Positions 48,522 through 58,883 of a DNA stretch of 64,000 bases are shown here, one piece after another. Source of the DNA: Thermoleophilaceae bacterium (GTDB taxonomy: Bacteria; Actinomycetota; Thermoleophilia; Solirubrobacterales; Thermoleophilaceae). The stretch's first letter is position 1. Every line of letters begins with the position of its first letter. The stretch spans positions 105,651 through 169,650 of the forward strand of contig JBBDYQ010000012.1 of assembly GCA_040901445.1 (NCBI GenBank). Reading direction: 5' to 3'. The translations under genes were made by a program, and so were the position numbers. The notes below the pieces were generated by a model, which was given only the letters and a program-made list of their open reading frames with translations, did no database searches and was not told the origin of the DNA.

Positions 48522-50813
48522 CTATCGCCTGGGCCGGCGCACGACTCTGAACACCGGGCTGCGCTTGAAGCCGGCGTTGCCCGCCTCGTCGGCGGCCCGG
48601 GCGCGGATGCGGTAGCGGCCGGGGCGCAGCGCGCGGCGGCCGATCCGGCCGCTGAAGCGCACGGTGGTCGTGCCCGCGCGCACGTCACGGCGCAGCGTGC
48701 CGCGGCGCACCGAGGCGGTGCAGCGGCGGCGGCGCAGCTCCCGCCTGACGAGCGCCCGGTTCCCCGCCCGGCGGCCCAGCTCGCGGCGCACCTCGCGCTC
48801 GGCGCGGCGCAGCCGTGAGCGGTTGGAGGCGAAACAGCGCAGCCGGCCGCGGCTGCGCAGCCTGACGCCGCGCACGAGCTGGAGCACGTCGAGCCGGACG
48901 CCGGCCGCCTCGGACAGCCGGAAGCGGATGGTGCCGCCGAGCCGGACCCGGCGTTGTGCCGAGACGGGTGTGGAGCGTCGGGACACCGCGAAGCGGCGCG
49001 TGACCAGGAGCCGGCCGACGAAGCGCGGAGCCGTGGTGTCGGCCTGCGTGCTGCCCGCGGGGGGAGCACCCGTATCGGCTGGGGCCGCGGGCCCGGCCGG
49101 CGTGGTCGCGCCGCCGGAGGATCCCGGCGCGGTCGTCCCGCCGCCGGTAACCGGCGGGGGGAACGGCGTCGGATCGCACGCGTCGCCGGTGCCGTCGGCG
49201 TCGGCGTCGGCCTGGCCGGAATTGGCGACCGTGGGGCAGTTGTCGGTGGTGTCGTCCTCGCCGTCGTTGTCGTCGTCGGCGTCGCAGACGTCCCCCTGCC
49301 CGTCGCCGTCGAGGTCCTCCTGTCCGGGGTTGTCCTCCAAGGGGCAGTTGTCAGCGGCGTCCTCGAGTCCGTCGCCGTCGGGATCGCGGTACTCGAAGGC
49401 GCCGGCGTCGCAGTGCGTGTCATCGGGGCGCGCGAAGCCGCGCTGATCCGTGTCGTCGGGGGCTCCGGCCGGACAGCCCGCCCCCGTGTGGACGTCGAGC
49501 GCGGGCGACGGGGGCACCGAATCCGGCGAGATCGCGTGCGTCTCGGTGAAGCCGCCGTTGTCCGCGAGCGGCTCGAGCTGTGGATCCGTGCCGTGCTGGT
49601 CGCCGTTGGCAAGGGCGGCCGTGGGGCAGTCCGCGTCGTTGTCGGCCTCGACGTTGTTGCCGTGTGAGGTGAACCCGGTCGCCGATCCGCAGTTGTCCGT
49701 GTTGGCGAGGATCGACGCCCCGAACTCCACGGTCCCCGTCACGCGGCTGATCCCGTCGCCCGAGCCGCCGGCGGTGTTGTCCGCGATGGTCGACTGCTCG
49801 ATCTCCGTCACCCCGCCCGAGACCCTGATTGCCCCCCCGTCCGCCAGGCTGTCGTTGCCGCTGAGCGTGGAATTCACGACTCTGAGGTCGCCGAAGCTCA
49901 CGATCCCACCGCCGCTGCTGAACGCTCCCGTGTTGCCGCTGACCGTCGAGCGCCGGAGTGTCAGGGTCGCGGAGCCTGCTCGGAACAGGCCACCGGCAGT
50001 GTCCGCCGTATTCCCGACGATGGCGGTGTCCTCGATCTCGACCGTGCCATTTGACGCTGAGATGCCGCCCGCGAAGGAGTTACCGCCCGAGGCGGTAGCC
50101 ACATTCGAGTCGAACGTCGAGCGGCGCACCGTGAGGGAGTGAGTGGCACCGCCGCTGTACTCGAGCCCGCCCCCCGACGGCGCACCCCCGTCTACTGCGC
50201 CATCGAGTGTGTTGGCGGAGATCGACGCGTCCTCGATCAGGACCGTCGAGTTGAAGCTCGTCGCGATGCCTCCGCCGTCCACCGGCAGTGTTGTCGACTC
50301 AACGTCGTTGCCCGTGACGACGACACGCCGCAACGTGAGGTCGATGTTGCTGCCCGTGTTTATTCCGCCGCCCGACTCATCGGTCACGTCGCCCCCGGTG
50401 ATCGTGAGATCCTCGAGCGTGACCACTTGGAAGTTGTCGATGAAGAAGGCGCGATCGCCGATGGTCTGTTCGATCGTGGTCGTGCCCGCGCCGGCACCGT
50501 GGATCGCCACGGTGTCGAGCAGGTCGAGGTCGCCGTGGGCCGCGTCGGTCCCGCCGCCGTCGGCGATCGTCAGCGTCACCGTCCCCGCCGGGATGACGAT
50601 CTCGTCGTCCTCCGCAACGCTCGCGTTCGACTCCATCACCGCCGCGCGCAGCGTGCAGTTGCCCGCGCCGTCGTCGCAACTGCCGTCGATCCCCGCGTCC
50701 GGGGCGTCCGCCGCCCCCGGCGTCACGTTGTACGTGGCGGCCTGCGCGGTCCCGGCCGCGATCAGCATCGCCGCCGCCGTGGCGAGGATCGCGCGGAAGA
50801 TGAGAGCACCCAT
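48522..50813 (-). CDS. secreted CSLREA-type/parallel beta-helix protein with thrombospondin-3-like repeats
   Basis: A 763-residue exported protein. Signal peptide ([20 protein letters not shown]) is followed by a choice-of-anchor-Q/CSLREA-like start ([15 protein letters not shown]) and parallel beta-helix repeats with right-handed-helix motifs ([20 protein letters not shown]). Calcium-binding thrombospondin type 3-like repeats follow ([20 protein letters not shown]), then a Pro/Ala linker. An Arg-rich beta domain ([15 protein letters not shown]) ends the protein. It is a surface or extracellular protein, perhaps adhesive. ATG 50813 is divergent from the subtilase. 11-bp tandem repeats lie in between. 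Confidence 0.85.
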   Translation of the reverse strand: MGALIFRAILATAAAMLIAAGTAQAATYNVTPGAADAPDAGIDGSCDDGAGNCTLRAAVMESNASVAEDDEIVIPAGTVTLTIADGGGTDAAHGDLDLLDTVAIHGAGAGTTTIEQTIGDRAFFIDNFQVVTLEDLTITGGDVTDESGGGINTGSNIDLTLRRVVVTGNDVESTTLPVDGGGIATSFNSTVLIEDASISANTLDGAVDGGAPSGGGLEYSGGATHSLTVRRSTFDSNVATASGGNSFAGGISASNGTVEIEDTAIVGNTADTAGGLFRAGSATLTLRRSTVSGNTGAFSSGGGIVSFGDLRVVNSTLSGNDSLADGGAIRVSGGVTEIEQSTIADNTAGGSGDGISRVTGTVEFGASILANTDNCGSATGFTSHGNNVEADNDADCPTAALANGDQHGTDPQLEPLADNGGFTETHAISPDSVPPSPALDVHTGAGCPAGAPDDTDQRGFARPDDTHCDAGAFEYRDPDGDGLEDAADNCPLEDNPGQEDLDGDGQGDVCDADDDNDGEDDTTDNCPTVANSGQADADADGTGDACDPTPFPPPVTGGGTTAPGSSGGATTPAGPAAPADTGAPPAGSTQADTTAPRFVGRLLVTRRFAVSRRSTPVSAQRRVRLGGTIRFRLSEAAGVRLDVLQLVRGVRLRSRGRLRCFASNRSRLRRAEREVRRELGRRAGNRALVRRELRRRRCTASVRRGTLRRDVRAGTTTVRFSGRIGRRALRPGRYRIRARAADEAGNAGFKRSPVFRVVRRPRR

Positions 50814-50846
50814 GGGGCGACCGTAGGACCGCCTGGGGTAGGGCAC

Positions 50847-50878
50847 AGTGTCATCCGGGTCTCAACCTGGTCTCAACC
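50847..50878. promoter_or_regulatory. 11-bp tandem repeats (OmpR/PhoB-type response regulator site)
   Basis: GGTCTCAACC occurs at 50858-50867 and again at 50869-50878, exactly one 11-bp turn apart, with a degenerate third unit (AGTGTCATCC) at 50847-50856. Direct repeats spaced 11 bp are typical of winged-helix response regulators. They lie in the 111-bp space between the divergent secreted beta-helix protein and subtilase, so one regulator may control both. Confidence 0.55.
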
Positions 50879-50910
50879 AGGCAATCGACGCCGCACCACG
50901 AGACCGCACC

Positions 50911-50923
50911 TACACTGGCCGTC
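50911..50923 (+). promoter_or_regulatory. -10 region TACACTGGCCGTC of the subtilase gene
   Basis: TACACTGGCCGTC lies 1 nt before ATG 50925 and is identical to the 13-mer before the GT2 gene (23228-23240). TACACT is the likely -10, with leaderless spacing (8 nt). Confidence 0.55.
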
Positions 50924-50924
50924 G

Positions 50925-52232
50925 ATGAAGCGACTCGCGGCACTGGCGCTCGCCACGGCGCTCCTCGCGCTCCCGGGGCAGGCGCTCGCCGCCGACCCGC
51001 TGCTGCGCTCGCAGCAGTGGAACCTCGACATGGTCGAGGCCGACGCCGCCCACGCCACATCCACGGGTCGCGGCGCCGTGGTGGCCGTCATCGACTCGGG
51101 CGTGAACCTCTCCCACCCCGACCTCGCCGGGCGGCTGCTCGCCGGCCGCGACTTCGTGGACGGCGACTCCACGCCCCAGGACGGCGACGGGCACGGCACG
51201 CACATCGCGGGCATCGTCGCGGCCAGCAGCGGCAACGGGGAGGGTGTGGAGAGCGTCGCCCCGGACGCCCAGATCCTGCCGCTGCGGGTGCTCGACGACA
51301 ACGGCGAGGGCTTCACCGAGGACGTGGTGGCGGCCGTCGACTACGCCGTGGCCCAGGGCGCCGACGTCATCAACCTCAGCCTGTCCTCCACGCTCCCCTT
51401 GCTCGGCGACCTGCTCGACCCGACCTTCGGGCGAGCCATCGACCGCGCGCTCGACCGTGGAGTGATCGTGGTCGCCGTGGCCGGCAACAGCAGCCTGCCG
51501 ATCTGCGAGAGCCCCAGCGGCCAGGGACGCCTGCTGTGCGTCGGGGCCGTCGACCGCCGCCGCCAGCGCAGCGCCTACTCGAGCTTCGGGCTCGGCCTCG
51601 GGCTGATGGCTCCCGGGGGCTCGGCTGCGCCGGCGGAGGGTGAGAACATCCTCTCGACCTACACCAGCCCGCTCTACGAGGAGGTCGCCGGCACCTCGCA
51701 GGCCTCCCCCCATGTGGCCGGCGTGGCCGCGCTGCTCGTTTCCAGGGGCGTGCACGGCCAGGCCGCGGTGCGGCGCATCCTCGCCACGGCGAGCGACTCC
51801 GGGTCCCCGGGCCCGGACATCGTCTACGGCGCCGGGATCGTGAACGCCCGCCGGGCGGTCGCGGGCCTGCCGCGCGACGCCGGCGAGATCCGACCCGAGC
51901 CTCCCTCGCAGGATCCTTCCGCCAGCCCGCGGTCGGGCGGCTCGGCCGTGCGCATCTCGGTGCCCCGGCGCCAGCGCCTGCGCGCGGTGCTGCGCCGCGG
52001 GATCCTCGTGCGCTGTCGCGCCGCCGGCGCCGGCCGCTGCACCGTGAGCGCCACCCGCCGCGGTCGCCGGGTCGCGCGCGGCTCCAAGCGCCTGCGCGCG
52101 GGCCGCACCACGAGCTTCCGGGTTCGCATCCGGCGGGGGAGCCGGCGCTCCCTGCGCCGCGGCACGCGGCTGCGCCTGACGATCCGCGCGCCGGGCGCAG
52201 GTCCCGTGCGGCGCACGGTCATCCTGAGATGA
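50925..52232 (+). CDS. secreted S8 family subtilisin-like protease
   Basis: A 435-residue secreted peptidase. Signal peptide (LAALALATALLALPGQALAA) and no long prodomain. The catalytic triad is Asp57 (VAVIDSGVNLSHPD), His90 (DGHGTHIAG) and Ser258 (GTSQASPHVAG). The oxyanion Asn is in AVAGNSSLP. After residue 315 a linker leads to an Arg-rich beta-domain (RRQRLRAVLRRGILVRCRAA) resembling the end of the divergent protein at 48522. The short N-terminus starting ADPLLRSQQWNLD is typical of this subtilase group without I9 prodomain. Confidence 0.93.
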   Translation: MKRLAALALATALLALPGQALAADPLLRSQQWNLDMVEADAAHATSTGRGAVVAVIDSGVNLSHPDLAGRLLAGRDFVDGDSTPQDGDGHGTHIAGIVAASSGNGEGVESVAPDAQILPLRVLDDNGEGFTEDVVAAVDYAVAQGADVINLSLSSTLPLLGDLLDPTFGRAIDRALDRGVIVVAVAGNSSLPICESPSGQGRLLCVGAVDRRRQRSAYSSFGLGLGLMAPGGSAAPAEGENILSTYTSPLYEEVAGTSQASPHVAGVAALLVSRGVHGQAAVRRILATASDSGSPGPDIVYGAGIVNARRAVAGLPRDAGEIRPEPPSQDPSASPRSGGSAVRISVPRRQRLRAVLRRGILVRCRAAGAGRCTVSATRRGRRVARGSKRLRAGRTTSFRVRIRRGSRRSLRRGTRLRLTIRAPGAGPVRRTVILR

Positions 52233-52258
52233 CGTCGGCTCTGCGCCGCTGACGCGCC

Positions 52259-53371
52259 TCAGCCCGCGGGCGGCTCGATGCGCAGCACGCGGTCATCGCC
52301 CTCGCGGGGCGAGCCGCGGCCGTCGGTGTTGTTCGTGAGCGCGTAGAGGAAGCCGTCGGGCCCCTCCACCACGCTGCGCAGCCGCCCGTACTCGCCCTCG
52401 AACAGCGGCTCGTCGAGCTCCACCGCGTCGCCGTCGAAGCGCAGCCGGCGGATCTGCTCGCCGGCCAGGCAGGCCACGAGGAAGTCGCCCGTCCAGGCGG
52501 AGCCCTCCGTGCGCACGAACGTGGCGCCCGAGGGCGCTATGGAGGGCGTGTACACCGCCAGCGGCGCGGCGAAATCGCCGTGTTCGGAGCCGGTCACCTC
52601 CGGCCAGCCGTAGTTGGAGCCCTCGTTCAGCAGGTTCATCTCGTCCTCGCCGGAGGGCCCGTGCTCGGCCTCGTACAGCCTCTCTGTGCCGGGCTGCCAA
52701 TCGAGCCCCTGGGGATTGCGGTGGCCGAGGGTGAAGACCTCCGGGCGCCCGCCGTCTTCGCGGGCACGCGCGGCCGCCAGGCGCAGCACCTTGCCGTTGA
52801 GGCTCTCGGGATCCTGCGACAGCTCCGGGTGCGAGGCGTCGCCGGTGGTGATGTAGAGGTCGCCGTCGGGGCCGAAGCGCAGCCGCCCGCCGTCGTGGAT
52901 CGGGGCGGCCGCGATACCCGTGACGATCGTGGCCTCCTCCTCGAGGCGGTCGCCCTCCAGCCGGTAGCGGGCCACCTCGTTGCCGTCCTCCACGGTTCGG
53001 TACAGGTAGACGAAGCCGTTGTCCTCGAACTCCGGGTCCACGGCCAGGCCCAGCAGGCCGCCCTCGCCCACGTTCGCGACAGCCACGTCGGCAAGGGTCT
53101 CCTGCGTGTCCAGCAGCTTCACACGCCCGGGCCGTTCGGTGATCAGTGCGCGCCCATCCGGGAGGAAGGCGATCTCCCAGGGCACCTCCAGCCCCTCGGC
53201 GACCGTCTCGACGCGCGGTTCCGACGGGCGCTCCACGCCGGTCGTGGCCTGCGTCTCCGCGCGGGTGGGGGTGTGTTCCCGATCGTCGCCGCCGCACCCC
53301 GACAGGAGGGCCAATCCCACGATGGAGCACTCGACCAAGCGTCGAAACACAGCACCCGAAATCTTCGACAC
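52259..53371 (-). CDS. PQQ-dependent aldose sugar dehydrogenase-like lipoprotein
   Basis: A 370-residue exported beta-propeller of the soluble glucose/sorbosone dehydrogenase family. The lipobox LLSGC fixes Cys26. Motifs include VPWEIAFLPDGRALITERPG, GLLGLAVDPEFEDNGFVYLY, IHDGGRLRFGPDGDLYITTG and FTLGHRNPQGLDWQPGTERL. The catalytic His and Arg of PQQ binding lie within GHRNPQG. It oxidises aldoses at the periplasm-like space, but PQQ synthesis is not in the window. GTG 53371 or 53350 could start. The space to amt is 70 bp, divergent. Confidence 0.88.
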   Translation of the reverse strand: MSKISGAVFRRLVECSIVGLALLSGCGGDDREHTPTRAETQATTGVERPSEPRVETVAEGLEVPWEIAFLPDGRALITERPGRVKLLDTQETLADVAVANVGEGGLLGLAVDPEFEDNGFVYLYRTVEDGNEVARYRLEGDRLEEEATIVTGIAAAPIHDGGRLRFGPDGDLYITTGDASHPELSQDPESLNGKVLRLAAARAREDGGRPEVFTLGHRNPQGLDWQPGTERLYEAEHGPSGEDEMNLLNEGSNYGWPEVTGSEHGDFAAPLAVYTPSIAPSGATFVRTEGSAWTGDFLVACLAGEQIRRLRFDGDAVELDEPLFEGEYGRLRSVVEGPDGFLYALTNNTDGRGSPREGDDRVLRIEPPAG

Positions 53372-53441
53372 GTGGCTAAAGACCCCCTGAAGTCCTGGAC
53401 CTACCTTGACCCGGTCCACCGACGGAAAGGGACCCATACCC

Positions 53442-54872
53442 ATGAATCTCAACGAGCTCACCACGAGCGTCGAGGCGGTGACCGGCGGCCTGGACGTGAC
53501 CTGGATCATCGTTGCGACGGTCCTGGTCATGTTCATGCAGGCGGGCTTCGCCTTCCTCGAGATCGGTTTCTCCAGGGGCAAGAACGCCGGCGCCGGAGTC
53601 GCGAAGATCCTCGCGAACTTCTCGATCGCCTCGATCGCCTGGTGGGGGATCGGATTCGGCCTCGCCTTCGGCGGGGCGGGCGCAATCGCGGGTAGCGACG
53701 GCTTCTTCTTCGGCTACGGCCAGCAGATCGGCAGCGCGGCCGAGATCGAGGCGGAGGCGTTCGGCATCGCCGGGATCGCCGACGGCTCGACGTCCGCGTT
53801 CATGATCTTCCAGTTCATGTTCTGCGCCGTGTCGCTGGCCATCGTCTGGGGCACGACGCTGGAGCGGATCAAGTTCTCGGCGTACGTGATCTACGCGGTG
53901 GTGTTCGCCGCGCTGATCTACCCGCTCGGGGCGCACTGGATCTTCGGCGGAGGGTTCCTCGCCGAGATCGGAAACGGCGTGCAGGACTTCGCCGGCTCCA
54001 CCGTCGTGCACCTCGTGGGCGCCACGGGCGCGCTGGCGGCCCTGCTTCTGCTGGGCCCCCGCAAGGGCAAGTACGGGCCCGACGGCAAGCCGCGGGCCAT
54101 CCCCGGGCACTCCATGCCGCTCGTGGGCCTGGGCGTGCTGATCCTGTGGCTCGGCTGGTTCGGCTTCAACGCCGGCTCCACGCTGGGCGTGGCGGACAAC
54201 CGCTTCGCCGAGGTGATCCTGGTCACCCAGTTGGGCGCCGCGGGAGGCGTGATCGCCGCCTCGCTGCTCACCTGGATGAAGACAAAGGCGCTCGACGTCG
54301 GCATGTCCGGCAACGGCGCGATCGCCGGCCTGGTGGGCATCACGGCGCCGTCGGGCTACGTCGAGTTCTGGGCGGCGCCGATCATCGGCGCGGTCGCGGG
54401 CGTGGTCGTGGTCTACGGCATCCTGTTGATCGACCGCAAGCTCGACGACCCGGTCGGGGCGCTGTCGGCGCACGGGCTCGCGGGCATCTGGGGCACCCTG
54501 GCCTGCGGCCTGTTCACCTCGCCGCGGCTGGCCGGGTACAACGGCATCGGCGACGCCGGGCTGTTCTACACGGGCAGCTTCGAGCAGCTCGGCGTCCAGG
54601 CGGTCGGCGTGGGCGCGGCGTTCGCGGCGGTGTTCGCACTCTCGTACGCGACCTTCGCCATCATCAAGGCGACGATCGGGCTGCGGGTGAGCGAGGCCGA
54701 GGAGGAGGCCGGGCTCGACATCGCCGTGCACGGCATGTACGGCTATCCGGAGCAGTTCATCCCGGATGCCGAGTACGGGCACGGCTCCACCGGTCCGGCG
54801 GCCCCGGCCTTCGGGCGCGAGTCCACCCCGGCCACGATGTCGCCGGCGACGGCGACCGAGGTGACGGCATGA
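53442..54872 (+). CDS. amt: ammonium transporter (Amt family)
   Basis: A 476-residue integral membrane ammonium channel with about 11 helices. Motifs are FMQAGFAFLEIGFSRGKNAG, GSTVVHLVGATGALAALLLL (pore His168-like) and LAGIWGTLACGLFTSPRLA (pore His318-like in the preceding SAHG). Both twin pore histidines are thus present. The C-terminal tail ends EYGHGSTGPAAPAFGRESTP, with no Rh feature. ATG 53442 is chosen. It is followed by a PII gene with ATGA overlap, the classical amtB-glnK arrangement. Confidence 0.95.
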   Translation: MNLNELTTSVEAVTGGLDVTWIIVATVLVMFMQAGFAFLEIGFSRGKNAGAGVAKILANFSIASIAWWGIGFGLAFGGAGAIAGSDGFFFGYGQQIGSAAEIEAEAFGIAGIADGSTSAFMIFQFMFCAVSLAIVWGTTLERIKFSAYVIYAVVFAALIYPLGAHWIFGGGFLAEIGNGVQDFAGSTVVHLVGATGALAALLLLGPRKGKYGPDGKPRAIPGHSMPLVGLGVLILWLGWFGFNAGSTLGVADNRFAEVILVTQLGAAGGVIAASLLTWMKTKALDVGMSGNGAIAGLVGITAPSGYVEFWAAPIIGAVAGVVVVYGILLIDRKLDDPVGALSAHGLAGIWGTLACGLFTSPRLAGYNGIGDAGLFYTGSFEQLGVQAVGVGAAFAAVFALSYATFAIIKATIGLRVSEAEEEAGLDIAVHGMYGYPEQFIPDAEYGHGSTGPAAPAFGRESTPATMSPATATEVTA

Positions 54873-55237
54873 AGATGGTCGTCGCATACATCCGGCACGA
54901 GTCGTTCGAGCCCATCCGCCAGGAGCTGGCGGAAGCGGGCTTCCCGAGCCTCTCGATCACCGAGGTGAAGGGATCCGGGCGCCAGAAGGGGATCACCGAG
55001 CACTACCGCGGCTCGGAGATCGCCATCCACCTGCGGCCGAAGCTGAAGGTGGAGTGCGTGGTGGACGACGCGGACGTGGACACGATCGTCGCGACGGTGC
55101 TGCGCCACGCCCGCACCGGCTCGGTGGGGGACGGGAAGGTGTTCCTGGTCCCCGTCGAGGACGCCATCAGGATCCGCACCGGCGAGTCGGGGGCCGAGGT
55201 CCTGCAGGCCCACGAGTCGCAGGAGGTCTCGAGCTGA
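54869..55237 (+). CDS. nitrogen regulatory PII protein (GlnB/GlnK), Tyr51 absent
   Basis: A 122-residue trimeric PII protein that would gate Amt. It shows ITEVKGSGRQKGITEHYRGS with Tyr46 retained. Position 51 is Ile instead of the Tyr that is uridylylated or adenylylated in most bacteria. VECVVDDADVDTIVATVLRH and the signature GDGKVFLVPVEDAIRIRTGE are complete. The ATG overlaps amt's stop. Regulation by covalent modification of the T-loop is probably absent, leaving ATP/ADP/2-oxoglutarate binding. A CTG-started PucR-type regulator follows. Confidence 0.93.
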   Translation: MKMVVAYIRHESFEPIRQELAEAGFPSLSITEVKGSGRQKGITEHYRGSEIAIHLRPKLKVECVVDDADVDTIVATVLRHARTGSVGDGKVFLVPVEDAIRIRTGESGAEVLQAHESQEVSS

Positions 55238-56352
55238 GCGCAGCTCCGGATCGGATCCCCGGCACGCGCGGCGCCCACCTGGAGATGGTGGGCGCCGTGC
55301 TGGCGGGGGAGGGGCTCACGCGCGTGGCGGAGATCGCCTCCGCGCACGCCGGCGCGCCCGTCGCGGTGATCGTGCCGCGGCTGGGCGCGCCGGCGGAGTC
55401 CTGGCGCGCCTACGACCGCTACGTGGCCGGCCGGCTCGGCGGCGGCAGCCCCGAGCGCCCGCGTGACGTCACCGCCGAGGTGCCGATCGTGTCGGGGTCC
55501 GACGAGCTCGGCGCCGTGCTGCTGCTGGGCCGCGGCGGGGTCGACGCCGGGGAGTACCTCCACCTGGCGGCGGTTGCGGCGCTCACCGAGGTGGCCGTGG
55601 CGGAGGCGCGCGACGAGACCGAGCAGACACTGCGCGGCGCCTTCATCGAGGAGCTGCTGGGCCGCGAGGACATCGAGGCCGCCGACGTGGTGCGCCGCGC
55701 CGCCCGCCTGGGCTGCGACCTCAGCGGCGGCGCCACCGCTCTGTGCGCCGAACCCGGCGACCGCCCTCCGGGGCGCGTGGTGGCGCTGATCGCAGCCGAG
55801 GCGCCGGGGTCGCTGGCCCAGCCCGTGCGGGGGCGGGTGTATGCGCTGCTTCCCGGCGATCCCGCCGATGCGCGCCGGGTGGCCGCCCGCGTGAGCCGGC
55901 AGGCGCCGGTCGGCATCTCCTCGCGCTACTCCGACCCCGCCGACGTGCGCCGCGCGCTCGAGGAGGCGGAGCTGGTGCTCGAGGTGACCGCGCAGGGGGG
56001 CACGCCGCCGGGCGAGGAGATCGGCGAGGGCACCTACCGGCTGCTGTTCCGCGTGCTGGCCAGCCATCCGGAGGAGGTGCGCAGCTTCTGGGAGGACACC
56101 GTGGCGCCGATCGCCCGCTACGACGATCAGTACTCCAGCGACCTGCTCGGCACGCTCGGGGCCTACCTCGGCCACAACTGCAACATGAACGCCACGGCGC
56201 AGGCGATCCACGCCCATCGCCACACGGTCGCCTACCGCCTGGAGCGCATCCGCGAGCTCTGCGGCCTCGACCCGTTCACGAGCGAGGACCGCGAGCGCCT
56301 GGGCCTCGGGCTCAAGGCCCATCGCATCATCGCGCCGCGTCGTCCGCGATGA
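55234..56352 (+). CDS. PucR/CdaR-type transcriptional regulator, probable CTG start
   Basis: A 372-residue regulator. The C-terminal PucR helix-turn-helix is [20 protein letters not shown] followed by [20 protein letters not shown]. The middle part has a GGDEF-like/regulator fold typical of CdaR. The N-terminal region ([20 protein letters not shown]) resembles the PucR/GAF-like input region. The frame opens at CTG 55234, sharing CTGA with the PII stop and preceded by AGGAGG at 55221-55226, 7 nt away. The alternative ATG 55285 lacks a well-spaced SD. It probably controls amt, PII or the following GS gene. Confidence 0.82.
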   Translation: MSAAPDRIPGTRGAHLEMVGAVLAGEGLTRVAEIASAHAGAPVAVIVPRLGAPAESWRAYDRYVAGRLGGGSPERPRDVTAEVPIVSGSDELGAVLLLGRGGVDAGEYLHLAAVAALTEVAVAEARDETEQTLRGAFIEELLGREDIEAADVVRRAARLGCDLSGGATALCAEPGDRPPGRVVALIAAEAPGSLAQPVRGRVYALLPGDPADARRVAARVSRQAPVGISSRYSDPADVRRALEEAELVLEVTAQGGTPPGEEIGEGTYRLLFRVLASHPEEVRSFWEDTVAPIARYDDQYSSDLLGTLGAYLGHNCNMNATAQAIHAHRHTVAYRLERIRELCGLDPFTSEDRERLGLGLKAHRIIAPRRPR

Positions 56353-56458
56353 CAGATGGGCGAACAGCCGACATCGATCTTTGGACACGTGGACAATGAC
56401 GGCCGCGCCCACTCTTCCTAGCGTGATCGCAGACCCCTTCAAGGAGGCACTCGCACCC

Positions 56459-58600
<2,142 letters not shown>

Positions 58601-58639
58601 GGCGCGCGCCGGCACGCGCTTCTCCGGCATTCCGGCGCA

Positions 58640-58645
58640 TACTTT
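58640..58645 (+). promoter_or_regulatory. -10 box (TACTTT) of the small Cys protein gene
   Basis: TACTTT lies 5 nt before ATG 58651, at the close end of leaderless spacing. Confidence 0.35.
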
Positions 58646-58650
58646 CGCCG

Positions 58651-58851
58651 ATGGCGACTCCGCCCGCAGGGCTCTGCGACTCCTGCCGCCACCAGCGCGT
58701 GGTCGGCACCACCCGGGGCTCGCGCTTCTCGATGTGCGAGCGCTCCAAGTCCGACCCGTCGTTTCCGAAGTACCCGCGGCTGCCGGTCCTGGACTGCCGC
58801 GGGTACGAAGATGGGACAAACGCGAAAGTAAGTGGCGCACCGCCCCGTTGA
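58651..58851 (+). CDS. 66-residue Cys-rich, zinc-ribbon-like protein
   Basis: A small protein with LCDSCRHQRVVGTTRGSRFS, MCERSKSDPSFPKYPRLPVL and DCRGYE. The Cys pair CDSC plus C and C form a possible zinc site of CxxC-C-C type. I recognise it as a conserved small actinobacterial protein with no assigned function. It starts 50 nt after the glutamine synthetase stop. The following secreted protein lies 32 nt downstream. Confidence 0.7.
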   Translation: MATPPAGLCDSCRHQRVVGTTRGSRFSMCERSKSDPSFPKYPRLPVLDCRGYEDGTNAKVSGAPPR

Positions 58852-58883
58852 AGCTGTGACAATCGCCGGCGGGGAGGACTCGA

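Noticed and set aside
58819..58845. Possible third copy of the AAAGT...ACTTT operator
   Set aside because: Only GAAAGTAAGTGG matches; the opposite half-site is absent.
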